64,000 nucleotides of DNA from Thermomicrobiales bacterium (GCA_041390825.1 JAWKPF010000011.1:89858-153857), one strand, 5' to 3'. Shown: positions 1 to 8,878, numbered from the stretch's first letter. The notes: generated by a model not told the origin, from the sequence alone. Made by a program: numbers and translations.

Positions 1-3000
1 GCCTCGGAGATACCCGCGTTGCCAATCGACTCGGCGGAGGCGAAGGCGTTGCCGCCGTCGCCGCCTCCAGCGTCGCCAGTGCCTGCGAAGCCGCCGTCAC
101 CAGCATTTCCGCCATCGCCACCGTCGCCACCGTAGCCGCCGCCACCAGACGCCGCGCCGCCATTGCCACCGGTGCCAGATCCGCTGTTCGCGGTGCCACC
201 GTTGCCCTGGCCGCCGTCACCGGCGACGTTGCCACCACCAGCCACATTGCCGCCAGCGGTGCTGCCTGACTGCGCGTCGCCGCCCGTGCCGTTGCCGCCG
301 GTCGCGTTGCCGGCATTGGAGTTGCCAGCCGTTGCATCGCCGCCAGTGCCGTTGCCGCCAGTGTTCTCACCGAGGACAACCGTCTGGGAAGCCGAACCCG
401 CCGTGGTTGCTCCCACCGTCGCGTCACCGCTGGTGTTGTTTCCACCATAGGTGTCTCCACAGTAGCCGTAACCGCCAGCTCCACCGTTACCGCCACTGGC
501 ATCGCTTCCGCCAGAGATCCAGAAGTTGCCGAGGCCTGGCGCGACGCCCTGAGAAGCATCGCCACCGGCTCCGCCGTTGCCGCCGAGGCCGAAGCAGCCA
601 ACCGTACCTTGAATGGAACTGACTGGATCGAGACCCAGCGGCTCGAGGATGATCGGACCGATCAGCGGAACAGCAGCTGCGTCAGTGGAACCGGTCAGAA
701 CGGTGCCAGCTGTGGCGTTGCCGCCAAGGACCGAAATTCCCTCTGCGGACGAGAGCGCTCCCGCCGCATGACCGCCGGTTGCGTCGCCGCCTTCGGCGTA
801 GCCGCCAGCCGAGGAATTGCCGCCCGTGGCCACGCCGCCAGTTCCAGCGCCGCCGATAGCTGCGCCTCCGGTAGCAGTACCGCCATCGACATCGCCGCTG
901 GCATCGCCGCCGTCGCCGCCCTGGCCCACGGCTCCAGCGCCATTTGCACCGGTGCCATTGCCGCCATTGCCCTGCGCATTGCCGCCATCACCAGCGCCAC
1001 CGTTGCCACCGTTGCCGGCAGTTCCGGCTGCGCCGCCTTCGGCCCAACCGCTATAGCCATTGGCGCCATCGCCACCATTCGCGACTGCAACCGGATCGGT
1101 GCCTGCGCTGAGCGCGTAGGCCGCAGCATCGCCACCATCGCCACCGTCGGCATCGCCAGTCTCAGCGCTGCCGCCGTCGCCGCCATGGCCAGCATTGCCA
1201 CCGTCGCCGCCGGACGCATCGCCCGCCGCCGCGCCGCCGCCGCTGCCACCGGTACCGTTGCCACCGTTGCCGTCGCCGCTGTTGCTTTCGCCGCCGTCAC
1301 CGGCAACGTTTCCACCACCTGTGAGGGTTCCGCCTGTGGTGTTGCCGCTGGCCGCGCCGCCGCCTTCGCCGTAGCCACTGGTCGCGCTACCGCTGGTCGA
1401 GTTGCCGCCCGTGGCGTCGCCGCCCGTGCCGTTCCCGCCGGTGTTGCCAGTGTTCGTTACGTTCGAGATGGCATTGCCACCGTTGACATCGCCGAGGCTG
1501 GCATTGCCAGAGCTGTTGCTGCCGCCATCGGTGGTGCCGCAGCTCGCAGCGCCGCCGGCGCCACCATCACCGCCGTTGCCGACGGAGTAGTTACCAGCAA
1601 CGCCTGCGCCGACGTCAGGAGACGCCGCGCCACCATCACCACCAGTGCCACCGACCGCGAAGCAGCCGAGTGTGCCGGTTACGACGCCGCCCTGGACCAC
1701 TTCGGCTCCGCCGGTGGCATCGCCGCCAGTGACATCTGGGCCGGTGAGCCCGGTCACTCCACCAGTGCTGCCGCCGACTCCAGTGCCGCCCTGGCCGTAA
1801 CCACCAGCACCAACTGTTCCAGCGGTAACAGCACCACCATGGCCAGAGCCACCATCTGCATCTCCACCAGTTACGGTGTTGTCAGCTGAGCCGACGTCGC
1901 CAAACGCGTCGCCAGCTTCGCCGCCGACCGCGTCGGCGCCAGTGCCAGTGCCGGCGAGACCGTTGCCGCCATTCGACTGACCATAGCCGCCCTCGGCTTC
2001 CCCGCCGTAGCCGCCGTTGCCGCCCTTGGAGCCATCAGCGCCTTCGGCCGGACCGCTGTAGCCATCGCCGCCGTCGCCACCGTACGCATCGGCATACGAG
2101 TCGTCGCCCCAATTGGAGACGGTCGCCTCGGCGACGGCATTGCCGCCGTCACCGCCGCTTGTGTCGCCACTGGCTGCGTCGCCGCCGTTGCCGGCATTAC
2201 CGCCGTTGCCGCCGTTGCCGCCATCGGCGTCTCCGCCGGAGGCGTTGCCGCCGTTGCCGCCCGTTCCGACGCCACCGGTGCCCGATCCAGCATTTGCCGC
2301 ACCGCCGTCACCGGCCGTGTTGCCCTCACTGATCGAGGAGACACCCGTGGTCGAACCGGCGATACCGTAGCCGCCAATACCATTGCCCGAGGTCGCGCTG
2401 CCGCCGGTGGAGTTGCCGCCGGTGCCATCGCCGCCCTCGCCGTTGCCGCCGGTATTGCCGCCGGTTGTGATCGTCTGCGACGCATAGCCCGCATTCACAT
2501 TGCCGGCAGTTGCGCCGTAGTAGTCATCGATCTCGTCCCCGTCTTCGGCAGGGGCGATCTCTTCGACGCCGCCGTTGTCGCCACCGTATGTGTTGCCGCA
2601 ATTTGCCGCACCGCCAGCGCCACCGTCGCCACCGATGCCAACTCCGTACCCATTACCAGCACCAGGGTCGCCTGCATTCGAGCTGCCGTCCGCGCCACTG
2701 GCTCCGCCACCACCAAATGTGGTGCAACCGATGGTCACCGACAGGGACGAGCCTCCGGAAACATAGCCGGCCGTCGCCGTGCCACCAGTGACCGCGCCAC
2801 CAGTGATCGTCTCGACATAGGCGCCACCAGTGCCGGCGCCGCCGGCGCCATCGCCACCGGTGTTGCCCGCAGCACCCGTCGCGGGGGCGGACACGCCAGC
2901 GCCGCCGGTGCCGTTACCACCAAGTGTCTGGCCACCTTCAACGGTGCCTTCCGCCACGCCGCCATCTGCACCGTCGGCATCGCCGCCGGTACCTGTTGCG

Positions 3001-5300
3001 CCCGTGCCAGTGCCGCCATTGGCGTCAGCATCGCCGCCAATGCCCAGAGCACCATTGCCGCCATTGCCGCCAGTGCCACCATCACCAGGTGTCACCGCGC
3101 CGCTCTCGGCGTCGCCACCGTTGCCACCCCATGCGTTTGCATCAGGATCGGCCGCGTTCTCGACCAGCGAGCCAGCGTTGGCATTGCCACCGTCGCCACC
3201 AAAGGCGTCGCCGCTGGAGCCGTTGCCACCATCGCCGCCGTTGCCGCCGGAGCCAGCGCTACCGCCGGTGCCGTCGCCTGCCGCCGCGGTGCCGCCATTT
3301 CCACCGTTGCCATTGCCGCCGGCGCCATCACCAGCGACAGCATCGCCACCGTCACCGCTGGTATTGCCGCCGCCCTGAGTTGTACCGCCGTTCGTGGAGC
3401 CGGTGCCGCCAGCGCCACCTTCGGTGTCACCGGACCGTCCGTTGCCGCCGGTGGAGTCGCCACCGGTGCCATCGCCGCCGATGCCGTTCCCGCCGGTGTT
3501 GCCATAGCCTGTAATGGACTGTTCCGCGCTGCCACCGATCGTATCGCCGTGCGTCGCATCGCCGCCGATGTTTCCACCGCCGACGGTGCTACCGCATGCC
3601 GCAGCGCCACCAGCGCCGCCGGCGCCGCCATTCGCATTCGAATTGTTGTTGGCGTCACCGCCGTTGCCGCCGGCGCCACCGTCGCCACCGCCCGGATATC
3701 CGACAAAGGAACCCAGGACGTTGCAGCCAATGGTGAGCGCAAAGACGTCGCCGCCATAGGCCACGGACGGATCGTCCGGATCGAGGCCTTCGCGGTTCTC
3801 AGTGGCATCACCGCCAACAACCGGGCCGCCTGTCAGCGTCTGCGAGGCGTCGCCACCCCTGCCGTTTGCACCTGTGCCAACACCAGGCGTGCTGCCGGCG
3901 CCACCAGTGCCGGCGCCAGATGTCGCTGCGCCGCCGGTCGCGTCTCCGCCGATGGTGTCGCCACCGGTCGTGTCGCCGGTCACGTCCGCGCCTTCGCCGC
4001 CAGTCGCGCTGCCGCTCGTGCCGGTGGCGCCTGTGCCATCGCCACCATTCGCAACGCCATTGCCGCCAAGGCCGTCTGCCGCGAGGCCAGCCTGACCGCC
4101 GTCGCCGCCCTGACCGCCATAGCTGTCAGCCGAGGTGCCGTTGCCGCCGTCGCCGCCGACGCCAAGCGCCTGGATCGGATCCTGGCCATTGATGTTGACC
4201 GAAACTGCGCTGCCGCTGCCGGCATCGCCACCAGCCGCATCGCCCGACTCGGCGTCGCCGCCATCGCCGCCGCTGCCGCCCGCTCCGCCTTCGCCGCCGG
4301 TGCCATCACCGCCGGATGCGTTGCCGCCGTTGCCACCTGTGCCGGAGCCGCCGGTGGCCGTGCCAGCGGTTGCATTTCCGCCGTCGCCAGCCGTATTGCC
4401 GCCACCAATGGTGTTGCCGCCGTTGGTTCCGCCACCAACTGCATCGCCGCCAACTGCATTTCCACCCGCGCCAAGGCCACCAGTGGACGAACCGCTGGTG
4501 GAGCTGCCGCCAACACCATTGCCGCCGGTGTTGCCACCGCCGCTGATGTTCGACGTCGCGTTACCCGCGATGAAGCTGCCAATGGAAACCGAGCCACCGG
4601 TGTTGCCACCGCCGTTGACACTGCCATTTGCAACGAAACTGCCGCCAGCTCCGCCGGCGCCGCCATTCGCGTTCGAGTTGTTGTCGGCATCGCCGCCATT
4701 GCCGCCGGCTCCGCCAGTTCCGCCCGAGCCAGCGGAAGGAATCGTGATCGAAATGACATTGCCGCCACCAGCGAGCGGGCCAGAGACCGACGCGTCGCCA
4801 CCAGTGACACTGCCGCCATTCACGGTGCTGCTGCCGGAACCACCAGTTCCGTTGCCACCAGTTGCATTTCCGCCGGCTGACGCGCTTCCGCCTGTGCCAG
4901 CTCCACCACTCGCCGCGCCACCATTGACGCTGCCGCCCGTGGTGTCGCCGCCGGTCGTGTCGCCGCCAGCGTCACCCCCGTTGCCACCAGTGGCGCTGCC
5001 CCCGGTCGCACCGGCGCCGGTGCCATCACCGCCGTTGGCCGTGGCATCGCCGCCGATACCAGCGCCGCCGTCGGAGCCATTGGCCCCATCGCCGCCGTTA
5101 CCGCCGGTTGCCCCGCCAGAACTGCCGGTTCCTGCCGTTCCGCCATCGGCGTTGCCGGTGGAATCGGTCGTCATGACCTTGACCGAGCCAGAGCTGGACG
5201 TTCCAGCCGCCTGGACGCCGGTGGCATAGGTCAACAGGCTCAGGATCATGACAAATGCGCCGAGCGTCCTCACCACATTCGCCGATCTTGTTGTCGACAT
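1..5300 (-). CDS. Giant secreted glycine-rich modular repeat protein (PGRS-like), 3' end outside window
   Basis: The frame is open for at least 1766 codons from the ATG at 5300 to the window edge. The start has a purine-rich GAGGAG ribosome site 8 bases upstream. Residues 1-32 look like a signal peptide: a basic start (MSTTRSANVVR), a hydrophobic stretch and a GVQA-A cleavage site. The rest is almost wholly Gly, Asn, Asp, Ser, Thr and Ala in GG-N/D-GG triads, as in mycobacterial PGRS domains, but without a PE domain. The landmark NTGGNGxGG recurs at plus positions 4506, 3474, 2430, 1419 and 339, so modules are 337-360 residues long. Most modules also carry a GCxxxG and a downstream CG motif. 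By analogy such repeats may pack as polyglycine-II helices; a surface, matrix or adhesive role is inference. The C-terminus, and thus any anchor, is not visible. Confidence 0.9.
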   Translation of the reverse strand, partial: MSTTRSANVVRTLGAFVMILSLLTYATGVQAAGTSSSGSVKVMTTDSTGNADGGTAGTGSSGGATGGNGGDGANGSDGGAGIGGDATANGGDGTGAGATGGSATGGNGGDAGGDTTGGDTTGGSVNGGAASGGAGTGGSASAGGNATGGNGTGGSGSSTVNGGSVTGGDASVSGPLAGGGNVISITIPSAGSGGTGGAGGNGGDADNNSNANGGAGGAGGSFVANGSVNGGGNTGGSVSIGSFIAGNATSNISGGGNTGGNGVGGSSTSGSSTGGLGAGGNAVGGDAVGGGTNGGNTIGGGNTAGDGGNATAGTATGGSGTGGNGGNASGGDGTGGEGGAGGSGGDGGDAESGDAAGGDAGSGSAVSVNINGQDPIQALGVGGDGGNGTSADSYGGQGGDGGQAGLAADGLGGNGVANGGDGTGATGTSGSATGGEGADVTGDTTGGDTIGGDATGGAATSGAGTGGAGSTPGVGTGANGRGGDASQTLTGGPVVGGDATENREGLDPDDPSVAYGGDVFALTIGCNVLGSFVGYPGGGDGGAGGNGGDANNNSNANGGAGGAGGAAACGSTVGGGNIGGDATHGDTIGGSAEQSITGYGNTGGNGIGGDGTGGDSTGGNGRSGDTEGGAGGTGSTNGGTTQGGGNTSGDGGDAVAGDGAGGNGNGGNGGTAAAGDGTGGSAGSGGNGGDGGNGSSGDAFGGDGGNANAGSLVENAADPDANAWGGNGGDAESGAVTPGDGGTGGNGGNGALGIGGDADANGGTGTGATGTGGDADGADGGVAEGTVEGGQTLGGNGTGGAGVSAPATGAAGNTGGDGAGGAGTGGAYVETITGGAVTGGTATAGYVSGGSSLSVTIGCTTFGGGGASGADGSSNAGDPGAGNGYGVGIGGDGGAGGAANCGNTYGGDNGGVEEIAPAEDGDEIDDYYGATAGNVNAGYASQTITTGGNTGGNGEGGDGTGGNSTGGSATSGNGIGGYGIAGSTTGVSSISEGNTAGDGGAANAGSGTGGVGTGGNGGNASGGDADGGNGGNGGNAGNGGDAASGDTSGGDGGNAVAEATVSNWGDDSYADAYGGDGGDGYSGPAEGADGSKGGNGGYGGEAEGGYGQSNGGNGLAGTGTGADAVGGEAGDAFGDVGSADNTVTGGDADGGSGHGGAVTAGTVGAGGYGQGGTGVGGSTGGVTGLTGPDVTGGDATGGAEVVQGGVVTGTLGCFAVGGTGGDGGAASPDVGAGVAGNYSVGNGGDGGAGGAASCGTTDGGSNSSGNASLGDVNGGNAISNVTNTGNTGGNGTGGDATGGNSTSGSATSGYGEGGGAASGNTTGGTLTGGGNVAGDGGESNSGDGNGGNGTGGSGGGAAAGDASGGDGGNAGHGGDGGSAETGDADGGDGGDAAAYALSAGTDPVAVANGGDGANGYSGWAEGGAAGTAGNGGNGGAGDGGNAQGNGGNGTGANGAGAVGQGGDGGDASGDVDGGTATGGAAIGGAGTGGVATGGNSSAGGYAEGGDATGGHAAGALSSAEGISVLGGNATAGTVLTGSTDAAAVPLIGPIILEPLGLDPVSSIQGTVGCFGLGGNGGAGGDASQGVAPGLGNFWISGGSDASGGNGGAGGYGYCGDTYGGNNTSGDATVGATTAGSASQTVVLGENTGGNGTGGDATAGNSNAGNATGGNGTGGDAQSGSTAGGNVAGGGNVAGDGGQGNGGTANSGSGTGGNGGAASGGGGYGGDGGDGGNAGDGGFAGTGDAGGGDGGNAFASAESIGNAGISE

Positions 5301-5690
5301 CCCAATCACTCCTCTAAATCCCTGGGGCGTTTCCCTGCGCCCCCTCCCGTTCCTTGTGCTGTGTTGCGTGCTGTGACGTTGCAGTCTGCCTGGAGAACTC
5401 ATGTGATCGTATCCAATCGCTATGGTCCTCCCCGGCTGTTCGAGTCCGTCAAGTCGGGATCACCGCGACTCGAGCCACGAATCCGAATCAGTCGCTGCAT
5501 ACGGTCGTGCGAGCAGGGGACCGCGCACGCGCGCAGGAAAGCAGGCGCACTGATCCCAGAAACAGCGAAGCCCGGGCTGCGTCCTGACCTTACGCAGACC
5601 GGGTCTCGATACCCAACTCGTGAACTACCGTACGTCTCCAATTCCCCGCTCCCGTCAGGCCCCGACGCCGAAATGACGCCTATCCCTGAC

Positions 5691-5713
5691 GCGGAAACTG
5701 GCCAAGTTTCCGC
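5691..5713. repeat. Perfect inverted repeat, 9-bp arms
   Basis: The arms GCGGAAACT and AGTTTCCGC flank a 5-base centre GGCCA. It lies about 390 bases upstream of the glycine-rich gene start. It may be an operator or a hairpin; there is no U-tract to make it a clear terminator. Confidence 0.5.
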
Positions 5714-5882
5714 TCAGACGGTGCGTTACTCCCGTTCCCGCGAATCGATTTCTCGAACCGTCAGCCGAGCTTCCCGACCCAACTGAACGGACTTTTCACG
5801 GTTACATCCGCATGGTAGCGACTGCGCTTGGGGATTGCAATAGGGATCGCGCATCAAAACCGCCCAAAAACCCGTATACGTA

Positions 5883-5902
5883 TGGACCCATATTTGGGTC
5901 CA
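5883..5902. promoter_or_regulatory. Perfect 20-bp palindromic site, possible operator
   Basis: The arms TGGACCCA and TGGGTCCA are separated by TATT. The symmetry and size fit a dimeric regulator site. It lies about 100 bases downstream of the minus-strand membrane protein and about 580 bases upstream of the glycine-rich gene, so its target is unclear. Confidence 0.45.
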
Positions 5903-6004
5903 ACTCGCTCTTTTTGTGCAAATGCAGGCGGGCCGGCGCCATGCAGTGCGCATAACGCCGACCCGCCACGTTGTGCGCATGGCCGGTTCTCCGGCAACGT
6001 CACA

Positions 6005-6370
6005 CTACTTGTCGTCCGGAAGCACCCAGTTCAACACAGTCGAGACGATCGAAATGATGATGGCCCCAAAGAGGACGGCCCAAACGCTGTCGAAGTTGAA
6101 GCGCACGTCGAAGATCGTGCGGCTGATCCAGGCGGCAAGGTAGAAGCAGACCGCATTGACCACCAGAATGAACAACCCGAGGGTCATCAAGATCAACGGC
6201 AGTGACAACAGCTTGAGCAGCGGCCGGATGAAGGCATTGATCACCCCCAGAATGATTGCTGTGAGAATCACCGCTTTGGCGGCGTTGTCTCCCACGTCGA
6301 TTCCGGGCACCAGATAGGCTGCCGCCGCGACCGCGATGGCAGTGACGACAAACCGAATGAGCAGATTCAC
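6005..6370 (-). CDS. Small phage-holin-4/superfamily IV-like membrane protein
   Basis: This 121-residue protein has about four hydrophobic segments and the signature of the YvlD/Phage_holin_4_2 family: an N-terminal LLIRFVVTAIAV helix, a central NAFIRPLLKLLSLPL loop and a C-terminal helix ending WVLP. Length matches the family (110-125). I chose the GTG at 6370 because AGGGGGAAA lies just upstream and the family normally starts directly with the first helix. Members are common single-gene inner-membrane proteins of unknown function, in some Firmicutes under cell-envelope stress control. Nothing nearby points to a phage. Confidence 0.8.
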   Translation of the reverse strand: MNLLIRFVVTAIAVAAAAYLVPGIDVGDNAAKAVILTAIILGVINAFIRPLLKLLSLPLILMTLGLFILVVNAVCFYLAAWISRTIFDVRFNFDSVWAVLFGAIIISIVSTVLNWVLPDDK

Positions 6371-6554
6371 CGCGACTTTCCCCCTGCAACTTCGCGCCAG
6401 TCGACCGTCACATGCGGCCCTGGACGGGCGCCTGACGTGATCGCCATTGTAGGGCGCGGCCGTTTCCACCGCACCCGTCCGAAATTGTGCGGACAATCGC
6501 GAGCCGCTCCTATATAGAGGAAGGCGAGTGCAGGAATTCTGCCGTGAGCGCGAA

Positions 6555-7253
6555 CTAGCTGGTGAACGCCTGCAGCCTGTCCATGTGAAGAATGGTGATG
6601 TGCTGGCCGTCAGCCGCAATGATGCGCTGCTCTTCGAAGCTGCGCAGCGCCCGGTTCAGGGTCGGTCTGGTGGTGCCGATTTCCGCCGCGAGCTCTCCCT
6701 GACTGCGGCCGAGATCGATCGAGATCCCGTCCTCCACCGGTGTCCCGGTGCGCTCGGCCCGGTCGATCAGCCATTTGGCCAGGCGCCCCGGCACATCGAG
6801 GGTCAATAGATCGACCTGGCGGGCGTTCCCACGGCGAATGAGGGAAGCCAGCGTGGCCAGCAAACCTGGCACGATCTGCGGCTGGTCTTGCAACAGGGTT
6901 ATGAATGCCTTGCGCGGGATGAGGCGCACACGCACGGGGCCGACCGCGGTCAGGGTAGCGCTGCGCGGTGATCCGTCCAGCAAGGAAAGCTCACCCACCG
7001 ATGATGGCGCCTCCACGATCGCCAGGACCGCTTCGTCCCCGCTCGCGGTCCATTGGGTGACCCGTAGCTGTCCCTCTTCCAGGATGTAGATCGATTCGCC
7101 CGGGTCTCCTTCGTTGCAGAGCACCTGGCCGCGGCGGTACTTGCGAGGAAGACTGTTGCGGGCCAGCTGCTCGAGCGCGGCCGCGGGCAAATCGGCAAAG
7201 ATGGAGACTGTGCGAAGCGTATCGATCGAAATCTGCGTCGTCGAAGACATCAT
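6555..7253 (-). CDS. Crp/Fnr family transcriptional regulator
   Basis: This 232-residue protein has an N-terminal cyclic-nucleotide-binding-type beta-roll (residues about 12-130, including GEDLY-like GDPGESIYILEEG and a later GELSLLDGSPRSATLTA phosphate-cassette-like stretch). A C-terminal winged helix-turn-helix follows (about 150-225), with recognition helix TTRPTLNRALRSFEEQ. The cassette Arg-Ser pair is present, so cAMP or another nucleotide could bind. There are no N-terminal Fe-S cysteines, so it is not a classical oxygen-sensing Fnr. The start is supported by GAGGG upstream. It is followed 185 bases later by the small membrane protein on the same strand; its targets cannot be read from the sequence. 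Confidence 0.9.
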   Translation of the reverse strand: MMSSTTQISIDTLRTVSIFADLPAAALEQLARNSLPRKYRRGQVLCNEGDPGESIYILEEGQLRVTQWTASGDEAVLAIVEAPSSVGELSLLDGSPRSATLTAVGPVRVRLIPRKAFITLLQDQPQIVPGLLATLASLIRRGNARQVDLLTLDVPGRLAKWLIDRAERTGTPVEDGISIDLGRSQGELAAEIGTTRPTLNRALRSFEEQRIIAADGQHITILHMDRLQAFTS

Positions 7254-7394
7254 CGGATTCCCTCATCGATCGGATGCGTCGTTCCCGATGTGGCCATTCT
7301 ATCGTCCTCACCTCGGCAAATGCGTGTTGGAGCGCACTGGTTTGGCGTCGGCTCCCGCATCGCGCCAGGGAGCGCGTACTGGCAGACTTCGGGA

Positions 7395-7628
7395 ATGGAA
7401 CATCCAGCCACGAGCGAGTTCGACTCGCCACCAACCGAATCAGCAGAGTCACCCAGTGATCCGCCGCCCGGTGGGCGGGAGGAACGCAGCGCGTATGGAC
7501 GGCAGGTGGCGCAGGAATTGGCCCTCTTGCGGGCCGAGGACGCAAGCGCCGCGCCGTCCCAACCACTTGGGGCACGCGTGCGCCGGTGGTGCGCCCAGCA
7601 AGAACTCCCGATCCCCCACCAACGGTAG
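7395..7628 (+). CDS. Hypothetical 77-residue protein
   Basis: An ATG at 7395 opens a frame with codon use like its neighbours. The product has an acidic, Ser/Pro-rich N-terminal half and a charged helix-forming C-terminal half (YGRQVAQELALLRAEDA). I recognise no family. It is divergent from the Crp/Fnr gene. The ribosome site is weak, so this could be an accidental frame. Confidence 0.4.
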   Translation: MEHPATSEFDSPPTESAESPSDPPPGGREERSAYGRQVAQELALLRAEDASAAPSQPLGARVRRWCAQQELPIPHQR

Positions 7629-8014
7629 CGCCCCGTCCCTACCCACCACGCCTGGCGGGGACCGATTCGCCGGTTGCGGAAATGGGGCGAACAGTGTGCT
7701 ATCCTAAGGACTGCGCGCGACTCTGAAAGGAATCAGGGTATTTTTCGAGCGATTGGTGCGTGCAACGGCGCAGAGCGTCGTAGCCATCGTCGAGGTCGCG
7801 CAAGCATTCGAGCTTGCGTTACGAAGTCGATGGCGAGTTTCTGAGCATTTTCCGTTTCCCCTCCTCGACCTGCGAATACACCAATTCTGGGTTTCCAACC
7901 GCGCTCCAGCCGGTCGGCATGTGGATCTGCATGCCAGCGTCCGAACGCAGCGCCGGATCGGCGGCTGTCATGCGCGAGCTGCCGTTGGGCCCGAATGTGG
8001 TAAGGAGCTGATCT
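7629..8014 (+). other. Leader region of infA, with one doubtful short frame
   Basis: No firm gene is visible. A short frame from TTG 7814 to a TGA at 8011 codes 65 residues (including VDGEFLSIFRFPSS) and ends three bases before the IF-1 ATG, overlapping its AAGGAG ribosome site. That could give translational coupling, but the family is unknown and the start is a rare codon. A -10-like TATCCT at about 7702 suggests transcription begins here. Confidence 0.3.
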
Positions 8015-8308
8015 ATGGCAAAAAAACCTGTCTACCGCAAGCCGCCCCGGCCAGTAACGCCGGCGGCCCCGACCGAGACGCGCGGTCCGCGTCAAAACCC
8101 CGATGCGCTGGCCGTCGATGGCAAGGTGCTCGAGGCGCTTCCGAATGCGATGTTCACCGTCGAGCTCGATGGCGGCCAGCATGTGCTGGGTCATCTTGCT
8201 GGCAAGATGCGGAAGAACTACATCCGCGTGCTCCCAGGCGACCGGGTCACGGTGGAGCTTTCTCCCTATGACCTCACCCGCGGCCGGATCACGTTCCGCC
8301 ACCGTTAG
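8015..8308 (+). CDS. infA: Translation initiation factor IF-1 with N-terminal extension
   Basis: Residues about 29-97 are a full S1/OB-fold IF-1, with [17 protein letters not shown], [16 protein letters not shown] and [18 protein letters not shown] stretches almost as in canonical IF-1. The first 28 residues form a basic Pro/Ala-rich tail ([19 protein letters not shown]) that standard 72-residue IF-1 lacks. IF-1 binds the 30S A site with IF-2 and IF-3 during initiation. The ATG has AAGGAG 8 bases upstream. It sits alone rather than in the usual ribosomal-protein operon, so a second infA elsewhere is possible. Confidence 0.92.
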   Translation: MAKKPVYRKPPRPVTPAAPTETRGPRQNPDALAVDGKVLEALPNAMFTVELDGGQHVLGHLAGKMRKNYIRVLPGDRVTVELSPYDLTRGRITFRHR

Positions 8309-8458
8309 TTCGACGACATTCTGGGAGGACTCCGAACTGTAAAAAGGAAATGGCCGGCCTGAGTGGCTGTGATCGCGGTTTCGTCCTTTGTTTTTGCAAC
8401 CAGTCCATTTCGTGCCGGGAGCTGAATTTCGGCACACGTTCAGGAGAAATTCCCATCC
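8309..8458 (+). promoter_or_regulatory. Leader between infA and the zinc-ribbon gene
   Basis: This 150-base spacer has a T-rich segment near 8384-8396 and a stem of GTGCCG (8418-8423) with CGGCAC (8431-8436 region) before a GGAGAAA ribosome site. It resembles the structured leaders of small stress/RNA-binding protein genes, but no known riboswitch is recognisable. Confidence 0.35.
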
Positions 8459-8851
8459 ATGAGTGATCGAACGCTCACCTGCCGCGATTGCGGTCAGACC
8501 TTTGTCTTCACCGCGGGCGAGCAGGCGTTCTACGCCGAGCGCGGCTACTCTGAGCCGCTGCGCTGCCAGTCGTGCCGCCAGGCCCGCAAGCAGCAGCGAT
8601 CGTCCGGTGGCGACAGCTACGGCAGCGGTGGCTACAGCAGCGGTGGCGGCTATGGCGGCGATAGCTACAGCAGCGGCCGCAGCGGCGGATACGGCGGCGA
8701 CAGCTACAGCCGCGGCCCGCGCCAGATGTACCCCGCGGTCTGCAGCCAGTGTGGCAAGGAGACCGAAGTTCCGTTCCAGCCGACCGCTGGCAAGCCGGTT
8801 TACTGCCGCGAGTGCTTCCAGGATCGCCGCAGCAACAGCTACAGCTACTAA
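8459..8851 (+). CDS. Double zinc-ribbon protein with Gly/Ser/Tyr low-complexity core
   Basis: The 130-residue protein has an N-terminal zinc ribbon (residues 8-42: CRDCGQTFVF then CQSCRQARK), a low-complexity centre (about 48-88) of repeated SYGSGGY, GGYGGDSYSS and GGYGGDSYS, and a C-terminal Cys cluster (CSQCGKETEVPF and PVYCRECFQDR). The two ends match the probable zinc-ribbon family (PF13451-like) widespread in Chloroflexota. The centre is unlike the usual basic linkers: it has [G/S]Y[G/S] triplets with few charges. A nucleic-acid-binding role is likely for the family; condensate formation is inference. It follows infA and ends at a clear terminator. Confidence 0.85.
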   Translation: MSDRTLTCRDCGQTFVFTAGEQAFYAERGYSEPLRCQSCRQARKQQRSSGGDSYGSGGYSSGGGYGGDSYSSGRSGGYGGDSYSRGPRQMYPAVCSQCGKETEVPFQPTAGKPVYCRECFQDRRSNSYSY

Positions 8852-8878
8852 GTCAAACCCCGTTCCGGGAAGGGAAAA

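Larger units (their letters stand above)
5301..6004. other. Intergenic region with two inverted repeats, no supported gene
   Basis: About 700 bases lie between the start of the glycine-rich protein and the end of the small membrane protein. No frame here resembles a known protein or has a convincing ribosome site. The region is less GC-rich than its surroundings near 5860-5910. It holds two perfect inverted repeats listed separately, and must contain the promoter of the minus-strand glycine-rich gene. Confidence 0.6.

Noticed and set aside
163..5229. Many plus-strand Pro/Pro-rich and Arg-rich open frames
   Set aside because: They are antisense shadows of the minus-strand glycine-rich gene: GGN codons read backwards as Pro and Cys-like codons. 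Only the minus frame has a signal peptide and ribosome site.
5354..5786. Two overlapping frames in the long intergenic region
   Set aside because: No ribosome site and no recognisable fold or family; GC bias alone gives such frames.
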